A DNA stretch of 64,000 nucleotides from Erpobdella octoculata (taxonomy: Eukaryota; Annelida; Clitellata; Hirudinida; Erpobdellidae): positions 49,007,605 to 49,071,604 of the forward strand of contig OZ022238.1 of NCBI GenBank assembly GCA_963978895.1. Direction: 5' to 3'. This document shows, piece by piece, positions 37,630-48,879 of the stretch; the stretch's first letter is position 1; each line of letters opens with the position of its first letter. The notes under the pieces are model-generated. The model worked only from the letters and a program-made list of their open reading frames with translations. It made no database searches and was not told the DNA's origin. The translations under genes were made by a program, and so were the position numbers.

Positions 37630-39290
37630 TCTGGTCCAGCTTGGCTCTTAGTTTATTTCCGAATTAGTCATACAAACACTAAATTGATTATAATACAGTT
37701 GTTCTAAATTAAAAGTTATTTTTATCAGTTAAATAAAATAATTTAACTGCTTTATCATATGCTTCTATGAACAGCTTTAGCTCGTTTACTAGCCGTGTCG
37801 TAGTTGAATTTGTATTAACGCTATCGGCTCCGAGCAATAAAAGTCGTAACTTTTTGTTTACTTTCGCTATTTGTTGCCTTGACAACTTTGAGTGTTTATT
37901 AACTTTTTGTGTTTGTTGTCTTTCAGTCTATTATTGTTTTTTTTTGTGAATTTCAGAGTCACCTAACATTAAAAAAATAATGATAGTAATAATCATAATA
38001 AAATAAGGAAAAATAAAAACGAAAAACGTAAACAACATAATAAACAATCAAATAATTATGTGACACGATTTTTTCAGAACTCCTAAAATAAGTTAGCGCC
38101 CCATTTTCGAACTTATTTCTCTCACTTTCTCTCTAAACCCTTTTCTTTCTCTTTCTTTCTTTCTCTCTTTCTCTGAGAGATCAAAGGATTTGCACAATAA
38201 AGGTAAAATGTACGCCTGCTGTTAACATATATCTCATATTCTTTGTTTTTTCGCTAAGCTCTGTCGATCAAAGAGCCTCATAAAGATCGACAGACCTGCG
38301 AATGTGCCAGAACATACCTCCCTCAGCACTGGCGACGAAATTGTTCCGACAGAAAAATAAAAAAATTATCTTACGCCACAGCAAGCTGTTGAGATGAAAG
38401 CGGTATAAGCGGATCTTGGTACCATTAGGGAGTAAATAGGCCATTCACTTAAAAAAATAAAAGTATCTGCTTCTATCGGGGCCACTTCTAGTGCATATAT
38501 AGGGCAACAAAAGAGGGCGACCTGACTTTAAAAGTTATAAATAAAAGTTAAAATTCAAGAAACTAGTCTGTTTATAACTCAGCTTATTGGACAGTTTCAG
38601 AACACACAGATGAGACTTAGGCTCGTTTTAATGTAAAAAACATGGAAAGTTAAAGATTTTAAACCATAACAAAAAAAACAACAATAAAGATTATAATTAT
38701 TCAAGCGACTTATAATATTATAGCTTAAAACTATGATAAATGAAAAATGAAAAGTTACAAGATGTACTAAATTTCACCGAAATTCACCAGGTTTATCGAC
38801 AATTTGAACGACAACATTCGCTGTGTTAGATTGAAAGCATTTCCCGATTAAATAAAAATAAGTGACTGAAAAACCGACTGGGCATTTGAAAAAATATAGA
38901 CCAAGTTCATTTTTTTAATAAAAATATATAAAAAAACGTTTTTTTTTAAATACAAACAATTATAGGCTGAGTGCATTTTTTCAAACATTGAAAAACAAAG
39001 ATATGGAGAAAACCAGAAAGATATAGAAGTATTTAAAGAAATATAGAACAAAAACTAATGAAACAAGCTTTTAACCCAATTTCGAACTTTTAACTTTGAC
39101 AGTGGGTCGACAAATCCTTAGAAGACCTCTAAAGATGTTTGAAGCAGAAGCAGATCTAGAATAAATAAATAAAACGATCATAGCATAGAAAGCCTCCATC
39201 TAACGATATGACAATTGAAAAGAATTGATAGAGTTCATAGTTCATCTATCCCTTGCTCCCAATTGGGAGATGAAACCCACATCCGGTTGA
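37630..39290. other. intergenic, between two minus-strand genes
   Basis: It includes the promoter/5' UTR side of the PG-rich gene and the 3' side of the four-pass gene. There is a TTTC/CT-rich tract at 38115-38175. A stretch at 38230-38520 looks like unique or old mobile DNA. No gene recognised. Confidence 0.4.
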
Positions 39291-39294
39291 ACTT

Positions 39295-39387
39295 TCAGTT
39301 GTAGAAGTTTGGCATTTGGTAAAACATCGGGCGCCTGTAGGGTACGGCTCTGACCGGAAGTACGGGACCCGGCCTCCTTGGATAAAA
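39295..39387 (-). CDS. four-pass membrane protein, exon 7 (last)
   Basis: Last exon, 30 codons plus TGA. It encodes a basic, proline- and tyrosine-rich tail ending in MFYQMPNFYN. The acceptor TTTTTTCCAG lies at 39388-39397. It enters in phase 0, matching exon 6. Confidence 0.72.
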   Translation of the reverse strand, partial: FYPRRPGPVLPVRAVPYRRPMFYQMPNFYN

Positions 39388-40168
39388 CTGGAAAAAAAGA
39401 TAGCGAGTGTAAACATGAAAGAAAATTAAATGGAAACTAAATTAAGTGTGAAAAAATATGCGATAAATTGCTGATTATTTTTAATCGAATTGTTTGAAGT
39501 ATATAAGAATGAATTTGTGTCCGTAGATATCGAAATCGAGTTGAAGTTTCTGTTTTTATTTTTTGAAACGAACAGCTCTTGAAGACCACCTCAGTTGAAC
39601 GCAAAAGATCTGTGAGGTATTCGTCGGTTCTTTCCAGCTCCACACAATCACAAAAAACGCTTCTTCGCCATTTAAAGATGAAAGAAAGAAAATGGCGTCA
39701 ACCAATTATTTTATTGTATTGCAATGCACCGAGTGGCAGCCGGACGCCCACGCAAAGTGTACTTCTCAATTAGTAAGACAGTCTTGTGATGCGTCGATAA
39801 TGACAAAATTCATCTAATTTCGTTTATTTATTTTTTATTTATTATTTTTGTTTATTTTATTTATCTTATCAGAATGTTTAATAGTAATATTCATTAATGA
39901 TAAATACTGCTATTATTAAAAATATTCACAGTAATATTAAAGGTACCGATATTAAATTATCTAATTATAATTTTTTATAATACGTTTGCTAATCTCAATG
40001 TGGGCTTTTGAATTTAAATGGGCATTCTGATATTGAGGCGGCAATACCTACGGTAATTGAAATCTAATAATATTCACTGCTTCTAAGAAAAATTATATTT
40101 ATGATGGTTAATTAAAAATTCATCATTTCATGGTAGTTACAATGAAAACCACCAAAATAGCTTCTTAC

Positions 40169-40267
40169 CACGGGAGCCGGTGGAGGTGGAGGTGGTAGGA
40201 GTGGAGGAACAAGTACCGGGCCGTAGTTTACCGGTGGAACGGCTGTGGTCAGGGTGACCGGCTGTAC
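40169..40267 (-). CDS. four-pass membrane protein, exon 6
   Basis: 33 codons, phase 0 at both edges, acceptor GATCCCAG and donor GTAAGA. It encodes a cytoplasmic proline-rich stretch (VPPLLPPPPPAPV), a plausible SH3/WW or profilin ligand. Confidence 0.75.
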
Positions 40268-40485
40268 CTGGGATCAACACCAGGTTATACGACAATTATT
40301 TATAAAATTAAGCAGATATTCATAAAATTATATTGTCAATATATATTAGATGTACATTTTTAGTATTATTATATATAATGATATTGAGACTTTAAATCAC
40401 TTAGTAAATGAAAACAGATTAAATACTCGACAAAAATTTAACCAAAATAAAACCAGAATATAGCGGACAAGTCTCATGTATATAC

Positions 40486-40779
40486 CTGAGCGACGAGCGG
40501 GGCCTGTGCCGATGTGGATGGAGGAGCAGGTACATCGGCGACCTCCGGCTGCGTAGCTGTAGCTGGTGTACCGGCGGCGCTGGTCACGTTGTTGTAAGTG
40601 TGGCTAATCCTGAGGGCGTAGCTCCTCTTGTCGTAGTTGTCGTTCTTACTGTTCTGCTTCTGGAGTTTACGCCAGTTGAGAAGGACGAGAATGAAGACGA
40701 CGACACTGACGAGGCAGACGCAGAGCGGAGCTACGAACTTGATCTGCTCGCTCTGACCGTTACTGACGCAGACGTATGA
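40486..40779 (-). CDS. four-pass membrane protein, exon 5
   Basis: 98 codons, phase 0 at both edges. It holds the end of the second extracellular loop (SYVCVSNGQSEQIKF), the fourth transmembrane helix (VAPLCVCLVSVVVFILVLLN) and the start of the cytoplasmic tail (WRKLQKQNSKND, then a Thr/Ala/Pro-rich part). Acceptor CTTTAG, donor GTATAT. Confidence 0.82.
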
Positions 40780-41111
40780 CTAAAGAAATGACGATAGGAT
40801 AGAAAATCTGATTAGCGGTCTTGAAAAAAAATTGAAGTGTATATAATATAATAGCCCATGTCTGTGCAAGAATTTTTTGCGTGACGATTTGGTATCTATG
40901 GCAAATTAATTTATATATATAATAAATAATAAATAATTATATAAATAATTTTTTATATATTTTATTAATTTAATAAATAATTACACAAATAAAATATATA
41001 AATAAATAATAAAAAAATATCTAAATTACTTAAATTAATTCAAAATGTGTTCATCGTAATGCTAAAACATCCGTCCTTGGGACGGGCAAACCTCTAGTAA
41101 TCAATAAATAT

Positions 41112-41154
41112 TAGGGATGTCACGGGTACCCGACCCGAAAGCATGACATTCCTA
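41112..41154. mobile_element. 43-bp miniature of the TAGGGATGTCAC transposon
   Basis: Begins TAGGGATGTCACGGGTACCC and ends CATGACATTCCTA, its near-inverse, with flanks ATAAATAT and ATAAATAC (8 bp, one mismatch). It looks like an extremely deleted relative of the element at 35660-37504. It lies in intron 4 of the four-pass gene. Confidence 0.65.
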
Positions 41155-41331
41155 ATAAATACTTAGGTAAACTCTTGTTGCAGTTGTTGTCTTAAAAACG
41201 ACGTACGTTTCGAGTTTCTCGGAAACTCAACTTGTATCAACGATTACATTCGATTTTACAACCAATACGGCACACAAATTAAAACTACAAGAACTGGTTA
41301 AAGCAGCTTTTCATGACAACATCAGACTTAC

Positions 41332-41415
41332 CATGGCTACGTCGATGGCTGCACAGATGAAGCCTAGCGGAAGAGAGACTATCAGAGACACCAGAGTCAG
41401 GATTTTAAATGTTTT
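41332..41415 (-). CDS. four-pass membrane protein, exon 4
   Basis: 28 codons that are almost exactly the third transmembrane helix (ILTLVSLIVSLPLGFICAA). Phase 0 at both edges, donor GTAAGT, acceptor TTTTAAG. Confidence 0.78.
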
Positions 41416-41575
41416 CTTAAAATATTTAAAAAAAAGATAACAAGTCAAAAAAAGGTTTTAATAAATAAGAAATTTTTTAAAAACATGATTTGAAGAAGTT
41501 ATGTACAATTGATATTTTACATTAAACGATAAACATCAAACGGTATTTGCAAAGCGAATTTTAGAAAACTTCAAT

Positions 41576-41612
41576 CATCATCATCGTCATCATCGTCGTC
41601 GTCGTCATCATT
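41576..41612. repeat. short (CAT/CGT)n microsatellite
   Basis: Trinucleotide patch in intron 3 of the four-pass gene. Confidence 0.75.
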
Positions 41613-41859
41613 AATATCAATAGTGTTGTTTTTATTATTATTATTTTTTATTTAGTTTCCAAACCATAAACTCTCAACATTACATATAAACCGACAAACT
41701 GAACGAGGAAATAAGCAAATGGAAACAAGGAAGAGTCTCAAAGAGTCTTCTCCCGCTTGTGAGCCGCCTTTAACAGACGAAAAGCAATAGAAACGTGGCA
41801 AATAATTTATATAAAGTGATAGTGTCAGATTTAAGAGTCAAAACTATTGTAATAGGTGT

Positions 41860-42530
41860 GAAGAATATGAAAAAGTAGACAACTTTGGATTTGCCAGAAG
41901 AAATGGATTCAATTCCTTTTTAAATAAAAAGAGTGTAGTCTTGTTGATAGAAGGAATTCTCGAGTAGATGGAAGGACCACGATTTATAGAAAAAAAACAA
42001 TTTTAGGTTAGTTTTTGCAGGTTCAGAAAATTAGTTATTTGAAAAGCGCGTGTTATAACCATGAATATTTGAACGAGTCATGAAAAAATTATTAAATACA
42101 GTAGGTAACATATTTCTTTCATATTTAAACATGAATACGCAGGTTAAGTAATGATTAATTTGATAAATATTCAACATGCCAATTTCATTGAATTTGGTTT
42201 CAGCATGAAATAACAGAGGTAGTTTCAATATATAGTTCGTGCCACTTGTTTTTAAAGTAAATAAAAAGCTTATTCATGTGAGTGGGATAGGTCGCTCCCA
42301 TACAATATTACAATATCAAAAGTAAGGATAGATCAATGAGTAATAAAGCATAGTTGCAACAGATTTTGTTATGAATAAACGAATTTGCTTAATAATGCCA
42401 ATATTTTTGGAAATTTTGTTAGTAATATGTTAAATATGTAATGAGGATGATAGGTAACTGTTCAAATAAACTCCCAATAACTTACAATGTGATACGTGAT
42501 TTATACAAATATCATTAATAAATATATCAG
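41860..42530 (-). pseudogene. decayed LINE reverse-transcriptase C-terminus
   Basis: Minus-strand reading gives INHVSHCKLLGVYLNSYL, then IGIIKQIRLF and MLYYSLIYPYF, then GMLNIYQINHYLTCVFMFKY and LPTVFNNFFMTRSNIHGYNT. This series is typical of the C-terminal part of non-LTR retrotransposon ORF2 proteins. There are several stops and frameshifts. It lies in intron 3 of the four-pass gene, on the gene's own strand. Confidence 0.7.
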
Positions 42531-42795
42531 TAGGATTTAAAATACTTTTATATATATATTCTTAGATATTACAAAACATCTTAGGTAAATCATATATTTT
42601 GTCAGAAACTGAAACATCAAGATGAAATACTTAATATTAATTAAAACATTTTAAAACGGTTGTGACATTAAAAAATCGGGCATCCATTTTACATTTCTTT
42701 GGATTAAACAAGGAAACACTCACGTAACTATTATTTTTGTTATTTAATATATATATATATAATATATATATGATATATATATATATAACACTCAC

Positions 42796-42909
42796 CATTT
42801 CTTTAGCTACCCCTTTCTTGTCCCCTCGCACCATAGGGTCAAAGGTGTGAGAATAATCTGCTGGACTTGACATCTTGGAGCATTCCATGAGCATTCCAAG
42901 AAGAAACGG
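42796..42909 (-). CDS. four-pass membrane protein, exon 3
   Basis: 38 codons completing the second transmembrane helix (PFLLGMLMEC) and giving the cytoplasmic loop SSPADYSHTFDPMVRGDKKG. Acceptor TTTTTAG, donor GTGAGT, phase 0 at both edges. Confidence 0.78.
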
Positions 42910-43133
42910 CTAAAAATATATGAAATAATCTAAGCTATGTTATATTTTTTATCTTAACATTTCAATAAAATGTTTAGCATGTTTTTTCCATTTCTGAAAC
43001 TCTTCACTACCAAATGATGGATTCAATAGATCACCGAAATGAAACTGTAAAATTGCATCGTGTAAAACCTGTCTGCAAAATTTAAAAGACAAACGACTGA
43101 TGATTCAATAAATAGTCTTAAAGCGCAGTTAAC

Positions 43134-43384
43134 CGGTAAAGAGCACCAGAGTCCAGCTGTGACCAAGACCCAGTAAAGATTGGTATTTCCTTGTAAGTTC
43201 GTGTAGATCGTGTTGCTGGAGCTGAGACATCCGATTCCAGCATTCAGATCGGTCGTATTCATCCTGTAGAGAATCACCAGAAATGTGTTGAGGATGCCGA
43301 AAAATGTCAGACCAGAAGCAACGAAGGTGATGGCGAAAGCGAAGTAAGTCGAAGGAGTCGTGGCTTTTGATCGTTCTTTGATAT
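43134..43384 (-). CDS. four-pass membrane protein, exon 2
   Basis: 251 bases: two complete the Asp codon split from exon 1, then 83 codons. It encodes the first transmembrane helix (YFAFAITFVASGLTFFGILN and on to LVILY), an extracellular loop with a glycosylation site (NTT) and one Cys, and most of the second helix (YWVLVTAGLWCSLP). Acceptor TTTTTTTCAG, donor CCG followed by GTTAAC. Confidence 0.82.
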
Positions 43385-43707
43385 CTGAAAAAAATTGAAA
43401 AAATTCAGTCTGCGATTCCCGATTGTCGTCGAAGTTGATAATTTATGGCTTTCTTAAATTATAAAATTAATTTCGGTTTTACGCAGAGATTTGAAGTGAT
43501 CTGATCTTTCACCACACAAATAAATTGCAGCAAGATTTTTGCTTACACCTACCACAAGTATGGTTGTGCTAAATTTTTTTCTATAAAACATATACTTTGT
43601 TCATTTTTTCTCCTGAAAAATAGACTAAACGTCTTGCATATTGAAAAACGCTTTGCAAAAATGATTCATCTAGAAGCACCACCAGACATGATTCCAATAA
43701 GACTGAC

Positions 43708-43873
43708 CATTAGCGAACTGCTTGGAGACAAGCCTGGTCATATCCTGGTAGTTCAAGAAAGGCGCAGACCCTTTACCGGCGTTTCGTAGATTTCCATCAA
43801 CAGTGCTTCTGCTGTTGACTTTGGTGCGGTTCATCAGCTCGCTGGTGGTATCGTTGTAAGAGGGGTCGTCCAT
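43708..43873 (-). CDS. four-pass membrane protein of unknown family, exon 1 (start)
   Basis: Start of a seven-exon gene (366 residues) reconstructed from splice sites whose phases all agree. This exon runs from the ATG at 43873 (MDDPSYNDTTSELMNRT) to a GTCAGT donor in phase 1 and encodes a polar cytoplasmic N-terminus of about 55 residues. The predicted protein has four transmembrane helices at about residues 69-94, 126-148, 182-203 and 220-241, short extracellular loops with one Cys each, and a cytoplasmic Pro-rich tail of about 125 residues. The topology resembles MARVEL, CD20/MS4A or tetraspan families, but I see no diagnostic motif (no CCG of tetraspanins, no W-GLW-C-C of claudins). A TTTCAG just upstream at about 43925 could join a non-coding first exon. 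Confidence 0.75.
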
Positions 43874-43874
43874 G

Positions 43875-44909
43875 ATCGTTTGCTGGCCGGAGTTTCCCTC
43901 GGAGGAATGAAAGTTAAGATTTCTGAAAGTTCCCTCTATTATCAAGTAGTTCCCCGATGAAGTTTTCCTGATTTACGATGTCATTCCGCTTTATAACTAA
44001 TTAAAAAATTAATTACTCATAAAATTAGAGTTTCTGAGTTCATTTATTGTTAGTATAAATTAGTTATCTGATTTCTGTTTTTTTTTTATTTGTTTAGTTT
44101 AATTCTCGTCGGATATTCCGATTTTAAAAAACACAATCGAAAATTTCAGCGACTAAAAACGGGTTAAACAAAATTAAATGAGACTCATCAATACGAAATA
44201 TTTTTAAAAAAATCGAAATTTGTGCGAAAAATGTTTGAGATATGCCGATTCGATTCATGTGAGAGGCTGGCCACGATTTAACGCTGCCCAGGCTGGTCTA
44301 GCGGGCCAGCGAGTTCTGCCATTGTTCGGCTCAGATTATTTTCGTCTCTGATTTATAGCAAATTATTTTTACAGCCTAATACCATCACAATTACGCCTAT
44401 AATTGGCTCGCTTCGCTGAGCACAGACAACAGAAGAGGAGGCTTGACGGTTATGGATTGTATCGGAAACAGTCTGTTTCTCATATTGCTGGTGGTTTTGC
44501 CTGCTATTGTATTTTTCGAACTCTCTCAGTGACGTAATTTATTGTCACAGTTGACGCGATAACCTTAATCTTTGTACACATGTCTCATTACTTGTCATTT
44601 TTTTTTAATCTGTTGTGAATTTAATTGATGACGAATATAGACGATTATGAATATATTTATATTCGGTTAGGAATTTATGATTGTAATGCTTTTACTTGGT
44701 TGTGAGTTTAATTGATCATAAATCAATTTGATTATTAATATATCATATTATGAATCAATTTGATACGGTTATGAGTTTAGTCTATTAAAAATTCACTTTA
44801 TTGTGAATATATTTGTTGAATATAATAATCTTTACATGGTTTTTAGTTAGCTTCACTTGTTTGTTGTCTGTTTAGGTGAAATCTTGTAAAATAAAAAAAA
44901 GAGAAAAAC

Positions 44910-44958
<49 letters not shown>

Positions 44959-45570
44959 TTTAAAAAAATGCTTAGAAACGTATTTGTTATGATTTTCCAG
45001 GAAACAACAAGGAAAGGTACGTAGGAGTTCTTCTCCGGAATTAATGATGACTTTTCATTAATCCCCGTCGAGACCATGGAAATCAATAAGCAGACGAGAA
45101 AGTGAAAGGAGAAGATGAAACTAAGAAAACATTCTTATTTACGTTCGCAGTAATGTTTACAGGTAGACAGTGTGGTCACCGAAGAATGTAGTTTTGAGAT
45201 ATGCAGTCGCCCTTTAGCATTTAATAGTATTGATAGTGTTAATGCTGACATTGTGTTTACAAATCTTTGAGAAAGTTATAGACATTGTGTAGTGCACCTG
45301 ATTACAAGCACGCAATGCATGATCCCAATATAACATGATTTTTTTTAGCACCGCTTAATTATTAGCAGATATCTCCAAACATGAAACCAGTTGATCACAT
45401 AGACACACAGACACAGAGAGACAGAATATACCTGCTTCAAATTTGTATAACAGGTCATATTATAATGTCGTCCTGCTGGAATGATCTCTAAACATAGAAC
45501 TGTATGTAACAGCCATTTATAACTCACAATACGACGGTTTTCATTTGTTATTAACCCGTAGTGATGAAAA
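43875..45570. other. upstream region of the four-pass gene, no gene seen
   Basis: AT-rich DNA expected to contain the promoter of the four-pass gene. It has a short (GA)n run at 44908-44957 and degenerate AT repeats (ATTGATxATAAATCAATTTGAT phrases) at 44640-44830. Confidence 0.4.
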
Positions 45571-45578
45571 ACTTAAGT

Positions 45579-46647
45579 CGGGGTTGTCCAACTGGCGGCC
45601 CGCCACCAAGTTTGAAAAAAAAACAATTTTATTTATAGGACCTTAACAATCTCAATCTAAAATTGCAAGGAAAGAAGCAGAACATTGCAACACTGTTGGG
45701 ACAAATGTCGACTGTTTTCGCAAGATGCTTGGTCTATTTCACACGTGTGTGCGGATTAATGATGTAACTCACTTTCCATCTTGTTTTGAACTTACTGAAA
45801 TGCTTATATCATTGGTACGTTAAGTGACAAAATCTCAACCGGATTTTCAGATTTCGAGAACATTAGAGTCGACATTGCATTGTTCATTAATCCAATGGTA
45901 ATCTATTGAGAATCAACATCCGAGCTTTCAGCTTGAACTTCGTGAGTTGCCGACCGATCAATTTCTATTGAACAAGAAGTGTATGTATGAAGAAATTTGG
46001 AAATTGGTCAGCCATGATCGTTTTCAAAATTTACGTTTCTTTGCTTTGAAGCTGTGCTCAATGCTTTGAAGCACCGACATCTGTGAAGCAGCGTTCTCCA
46101 TCATGAAACACGTCAAGCCAAAAAAATGTATCAGTCTCCACAATGACAATCTCGTTTTTTGTATCCGACATGGCACCACAAGCATTGATGTTGACATTGC
46201 CGGTATTGTTAGAGAAAAACCTTTTCCGCAGTGCTTGCACTAGATTAGAAAGATTTCATTTAATAGAATAGAATGGATCATTAGATTGAAATTGAACAGA
46301 ATCAATCGAATGACTGTCACTAGTCTTAGTGCTAAGACACTAAGTCAGTAGAATACTAGACTTACTTACTACTTAACTTTAACTGAAATACTATGACACT
46401 ATGTTAGAAGAATATTATAGCAATATAGCTGTTTATAGCAGTTACCACTGAAGTGTTTTTTGTATTTCTTGGTTAACACTTATAATTGTCTTATATATAT
46501 ATATATATATGGACTAATTTATAACTGTTTTATATGGCATACATATACCATAATTATGCCATATTAAGTGCTAAAATTTGCTTGGCCCGCCAAGGGTCTA
46601 AACATTTTTTATGCGGCCAACAGTAGCGTAAAGTTTGGACAACCCTG
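45579..46647 (+). mobile_element. hAT element with inverted ends and 8-bp target duplication
   Basis: A 1069-bp element. The left end CGGGGTTGTCCAACTGGCGG and right end TTGGACAACCCTG are inverted repeats. The flanks ACTTAAGT (45571-45578) and GCTTAAGT (46648-46655) form an 8-bp target duplication with one mismatch. Inside is a broken hAT transposase, so it cannot move itself. Confidence 0.85.
45650..46243 (+). pseudogene. hAT transposase pseudogene, C-terminal part
   Basis: The first segment encodes LNLKLQGKKQNIATLLGQM, a hAT landmark, and then breaks up with frameshifts. From about 45900 a long frame gives YEEIWKLVSHDRFQNLRFFA, one internal TGA, then STDICEAAFSIMKHVKPKK and NLVFCIRHGTTSIDVDIAG. 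This is the hAT dimerisation domain and ends at 46243. The catalytic core is largely missing. Confidence 0.8.
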
Positions 46648-46654
46648 GCTTAAG

Positions 46655-47066
46655 TGTAGTTTTATTCCTACTTCAAATGATGAATTCTGGAAAGTCTGTT
46701 TGAAAACATTTTTGAACATCCGGCTTAAGCACTGCCGTGCATTTTACGCAGCATTGGCTTCTCTAACGTCTATCCCGATGCTTCGCATGAGATTGTCGAT
46801 GACGAGGAGACCAAGTAAATTTATGTGACAGATTGAAGATGATTGAATGGATGCGTATTTGCTTGTGCTTTAGAGCTTAAAATTAACTGTTTTTGAGTAG
46901 TTGGTTTTTTTTTCTCAAAGTTATTCCTGGAAATGTTTAAAAAAAAAACTCTACGCGTTCAAACACAAAACTACAACAGAGCTTTGAAACTTCGGTAATA
47001 ATATTAATAGATTAAAACTTCAAATTGTTGTAAACTTAAAGCATTTATAAATCTATCGAGTAGTTT
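46655..47066. other. no gene seen
   Basis: AT-rich sequence between the hAT element and the terminal exon at 47067. It probably includes the 3' UTR and polyadenylation site of that minus-strand gene. Confidence 0.4.
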
Positions 47067-47197
47067 TTAGGCAAGATGTTGCGTTGTGCTTTGTCGGGGG
47101 GCACCGTTGTCGCTGAAGTTCTCTATCAGGCCGATGATATCCATATCCCTAGGCACGGGTGGCACAAGCTGGTGGTACACGACTGTTGGCGAGTACC
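47067..47197 (-). CDS. terminal exon of an unrecognised gene
   Basis: After the acceptor TTTGCTGGATACAG, a 42-codon frame reads YSPTVVYHQLVPPVPRDMDI and then GLIENFSDNGAP to a TAA stop. It enters with two bases, needing one from the previous exon; the exon at 51673-51598 ends in exactly that phase with G. The composition (Val/Pro/Asp/Asn, G+C well above the surroundings) is coding-like. It resembles a cytoplasmic tail, possibly of a paralogue of the four-pass gene next door, which also ends in a Pro/Val/Tyr-rich tail. That link is only a guess. Confidence 0.6.
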
Positions 47198-48000
47198 CTG
47201 TATCCAGCAAAGACAAGAAGCAAGGCTTTGAGTTTTATCATTTGGATAAATAAACATTAACAAGCTACTTGTTGCTGAGGGTCAGGTTTTGTTCGCAAAA
47301 TTTACGGCGCTGTGATAATTCGGTTGAGTGCAAAATTGCAATCAATTATTCAAAATTTCAATCAATTATTTCAGTTTATAGTATGTGTGCAGTGAACGCA
47401 TGTAGAAATTAAATAGCCTTAAACCGTCGTGGAGTAAAAAGAAATGAGTAGCGGTTTCAGACGCAAGCACAACATGTGGTCTTGTCATTTTCTTCTTTCT
47501 TGTGATCAGAGCGGTTTTTATTTTAAGAAATTTTATTTTGTTACGACGTATGGTTGGCAGGTGGATTCGTTTCCATTCTTTATGCACGATTCCCTCCAGG
47601 CGCATATACGAGAAGCGCTTTTGAGATGCGCTAAATAACAGTCAACAAATCGCTAGAGCGATCTTACATAGCTGGTGTTTTGCATCGTGGGAAATGCATC
47701 GCATTCTATAGTTCAATAGAAGCTGAATTTTATTTCTGTTACAACAGTTATGAGAATTTTAAAGCAAACCGCTTATTTTATCGTTCCGTGTTTTTATTTT
47801 CTCTTAATTCTTGAAATGTTCCGTTGAGAAATCGTGAAAAGAACATATATAAACAATATAAAGCATGATCCTCATTCTCGTATTCAACCGGTTGATCGAT
47901 CTCAGTACACGCAAGACATTTTTTTGTTATAAATCGTGCGCTTTGCTTTTGACCGATGGGGCAACTTGTCGAATCGAGAGTCAATTATCAGGAGAATATA

Positions 48001-48312
48001 GGTTTTTGCGGCTCAGTTGAGCAATGAGGGAGCGTCTTGTGACTTCAGAGTCATAGGTTCGATCGAAGGTTCGATTCCTACGACAACATAGCAATCTAGA
48101 AAAACAGCTCAATCACGTGCGTTTCTGTTCAAGTATTTGTGGCAGGGCACACCAGGGATGACCTAAAAACCTAAAAGCCCCGTCGGCCTTCGGGTGTAAA
48201 ACTGTGTGACCCCATATGCACGAGCCGTTCCCAGCGCCGCTGAAGTGTATCCGACGAAATGGCGCCTTAATGCTACGACCTTTACCTTTTATCTTTATCT
48301 TAAAGTGTTTTG
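48001..48312 (+). mobile_element. tRNA-derived SINE
   Basis: A tRNA-like head with an A box (GCGGCTCAGTTGAGC), a TGACTTCAGAGTCA hairpin in the anticodon position and a B box (GGTTCGATTCC at 48069-48079). A body follows that is not tRNA-like (GGGTGTAAAACTGTGTGACC, CGACGAAATGGCGCC), with a CTTTACCTTTTATCTTTATC tail. Head, body and simple tail are the SINE plan. The short frames over it are not genes. Confidence 0.7.
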
Positions 48313-48374
48313 TTTCAGCCTGAACAACTTTTTGGCGCTTTCTTTTCATTTTTAGTTACTTCCACGCCATCTGG

Positions 48375-48879
48375 TTGAAAGTCGTTAGGCGACACCACTG
48401 ATTAGCTATACTTCAAAGTTTATAAGTTGTTCTCTCAAAGACGAGTTGAGCTGCGGTCGGATAAAACTTTTAAACATAAACAAACATAAAGGAAATGATG
48501 GGCGCAAACTATATGTCTCTATGCCCATATCTAGAATTATATAAAATATTGTTCATATATATGTTCTATAAATAAATGTATGTATATATTATTAAAAATC
48601 CTTTTTATAGTTGTACATAATGTCGCTTATTTCGAAATGACAGTCGATTAATCTTTTAAATTCATTAAGTTGATCGACTTCTACGATTTTCGAAGGGAGG
48701 TTGTTCCAAATTGCAGTCGATCTGGTCAGGAAGGAATATTTTCTGCAGTTGCCGTTGAATCTTTGTGTTTCCAGTTTGAACTTGTGACCTCTTGTTCTTC
48801 TTTCTTCTGATATCTTTATATTAGGAAAACACAAACGTCCTTCTTTGTCTTGAAAGTCGTTAGGCGACACCACTGATTA
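48375..48879 (-). mobile_element. 5'-truncated LINE between 30-bp direct repeats
   Basis: The inserted segment is 48405-48849 on the minus strand. It carries the C-terminal end of a non-LTR retrotransposon reverse-transcriptase protein: SEERRTRGHKFKLETQRFNG, YSFLTRSTAIWNNLPSKIVE and LNEFKRLIDCHF, then a stop at about 48592 and about 190 bp of 3' UTR. Both sides carry the same 30 bp (48375-48404 and 48850-48879, starting TTGAAAGTCGTTAGGCGACA). This looks like a target-site duplication from target-primed insertion. Confidence 0.8.

Noticed and set aside
38310..38345. Primer-binding-site-like TGGCGACGAAATTGTTCC, hinting at an LTR retrotransposon
   Set aside because: No LTR pair, TG...CA boundaries, gag or pol sequence found around it.
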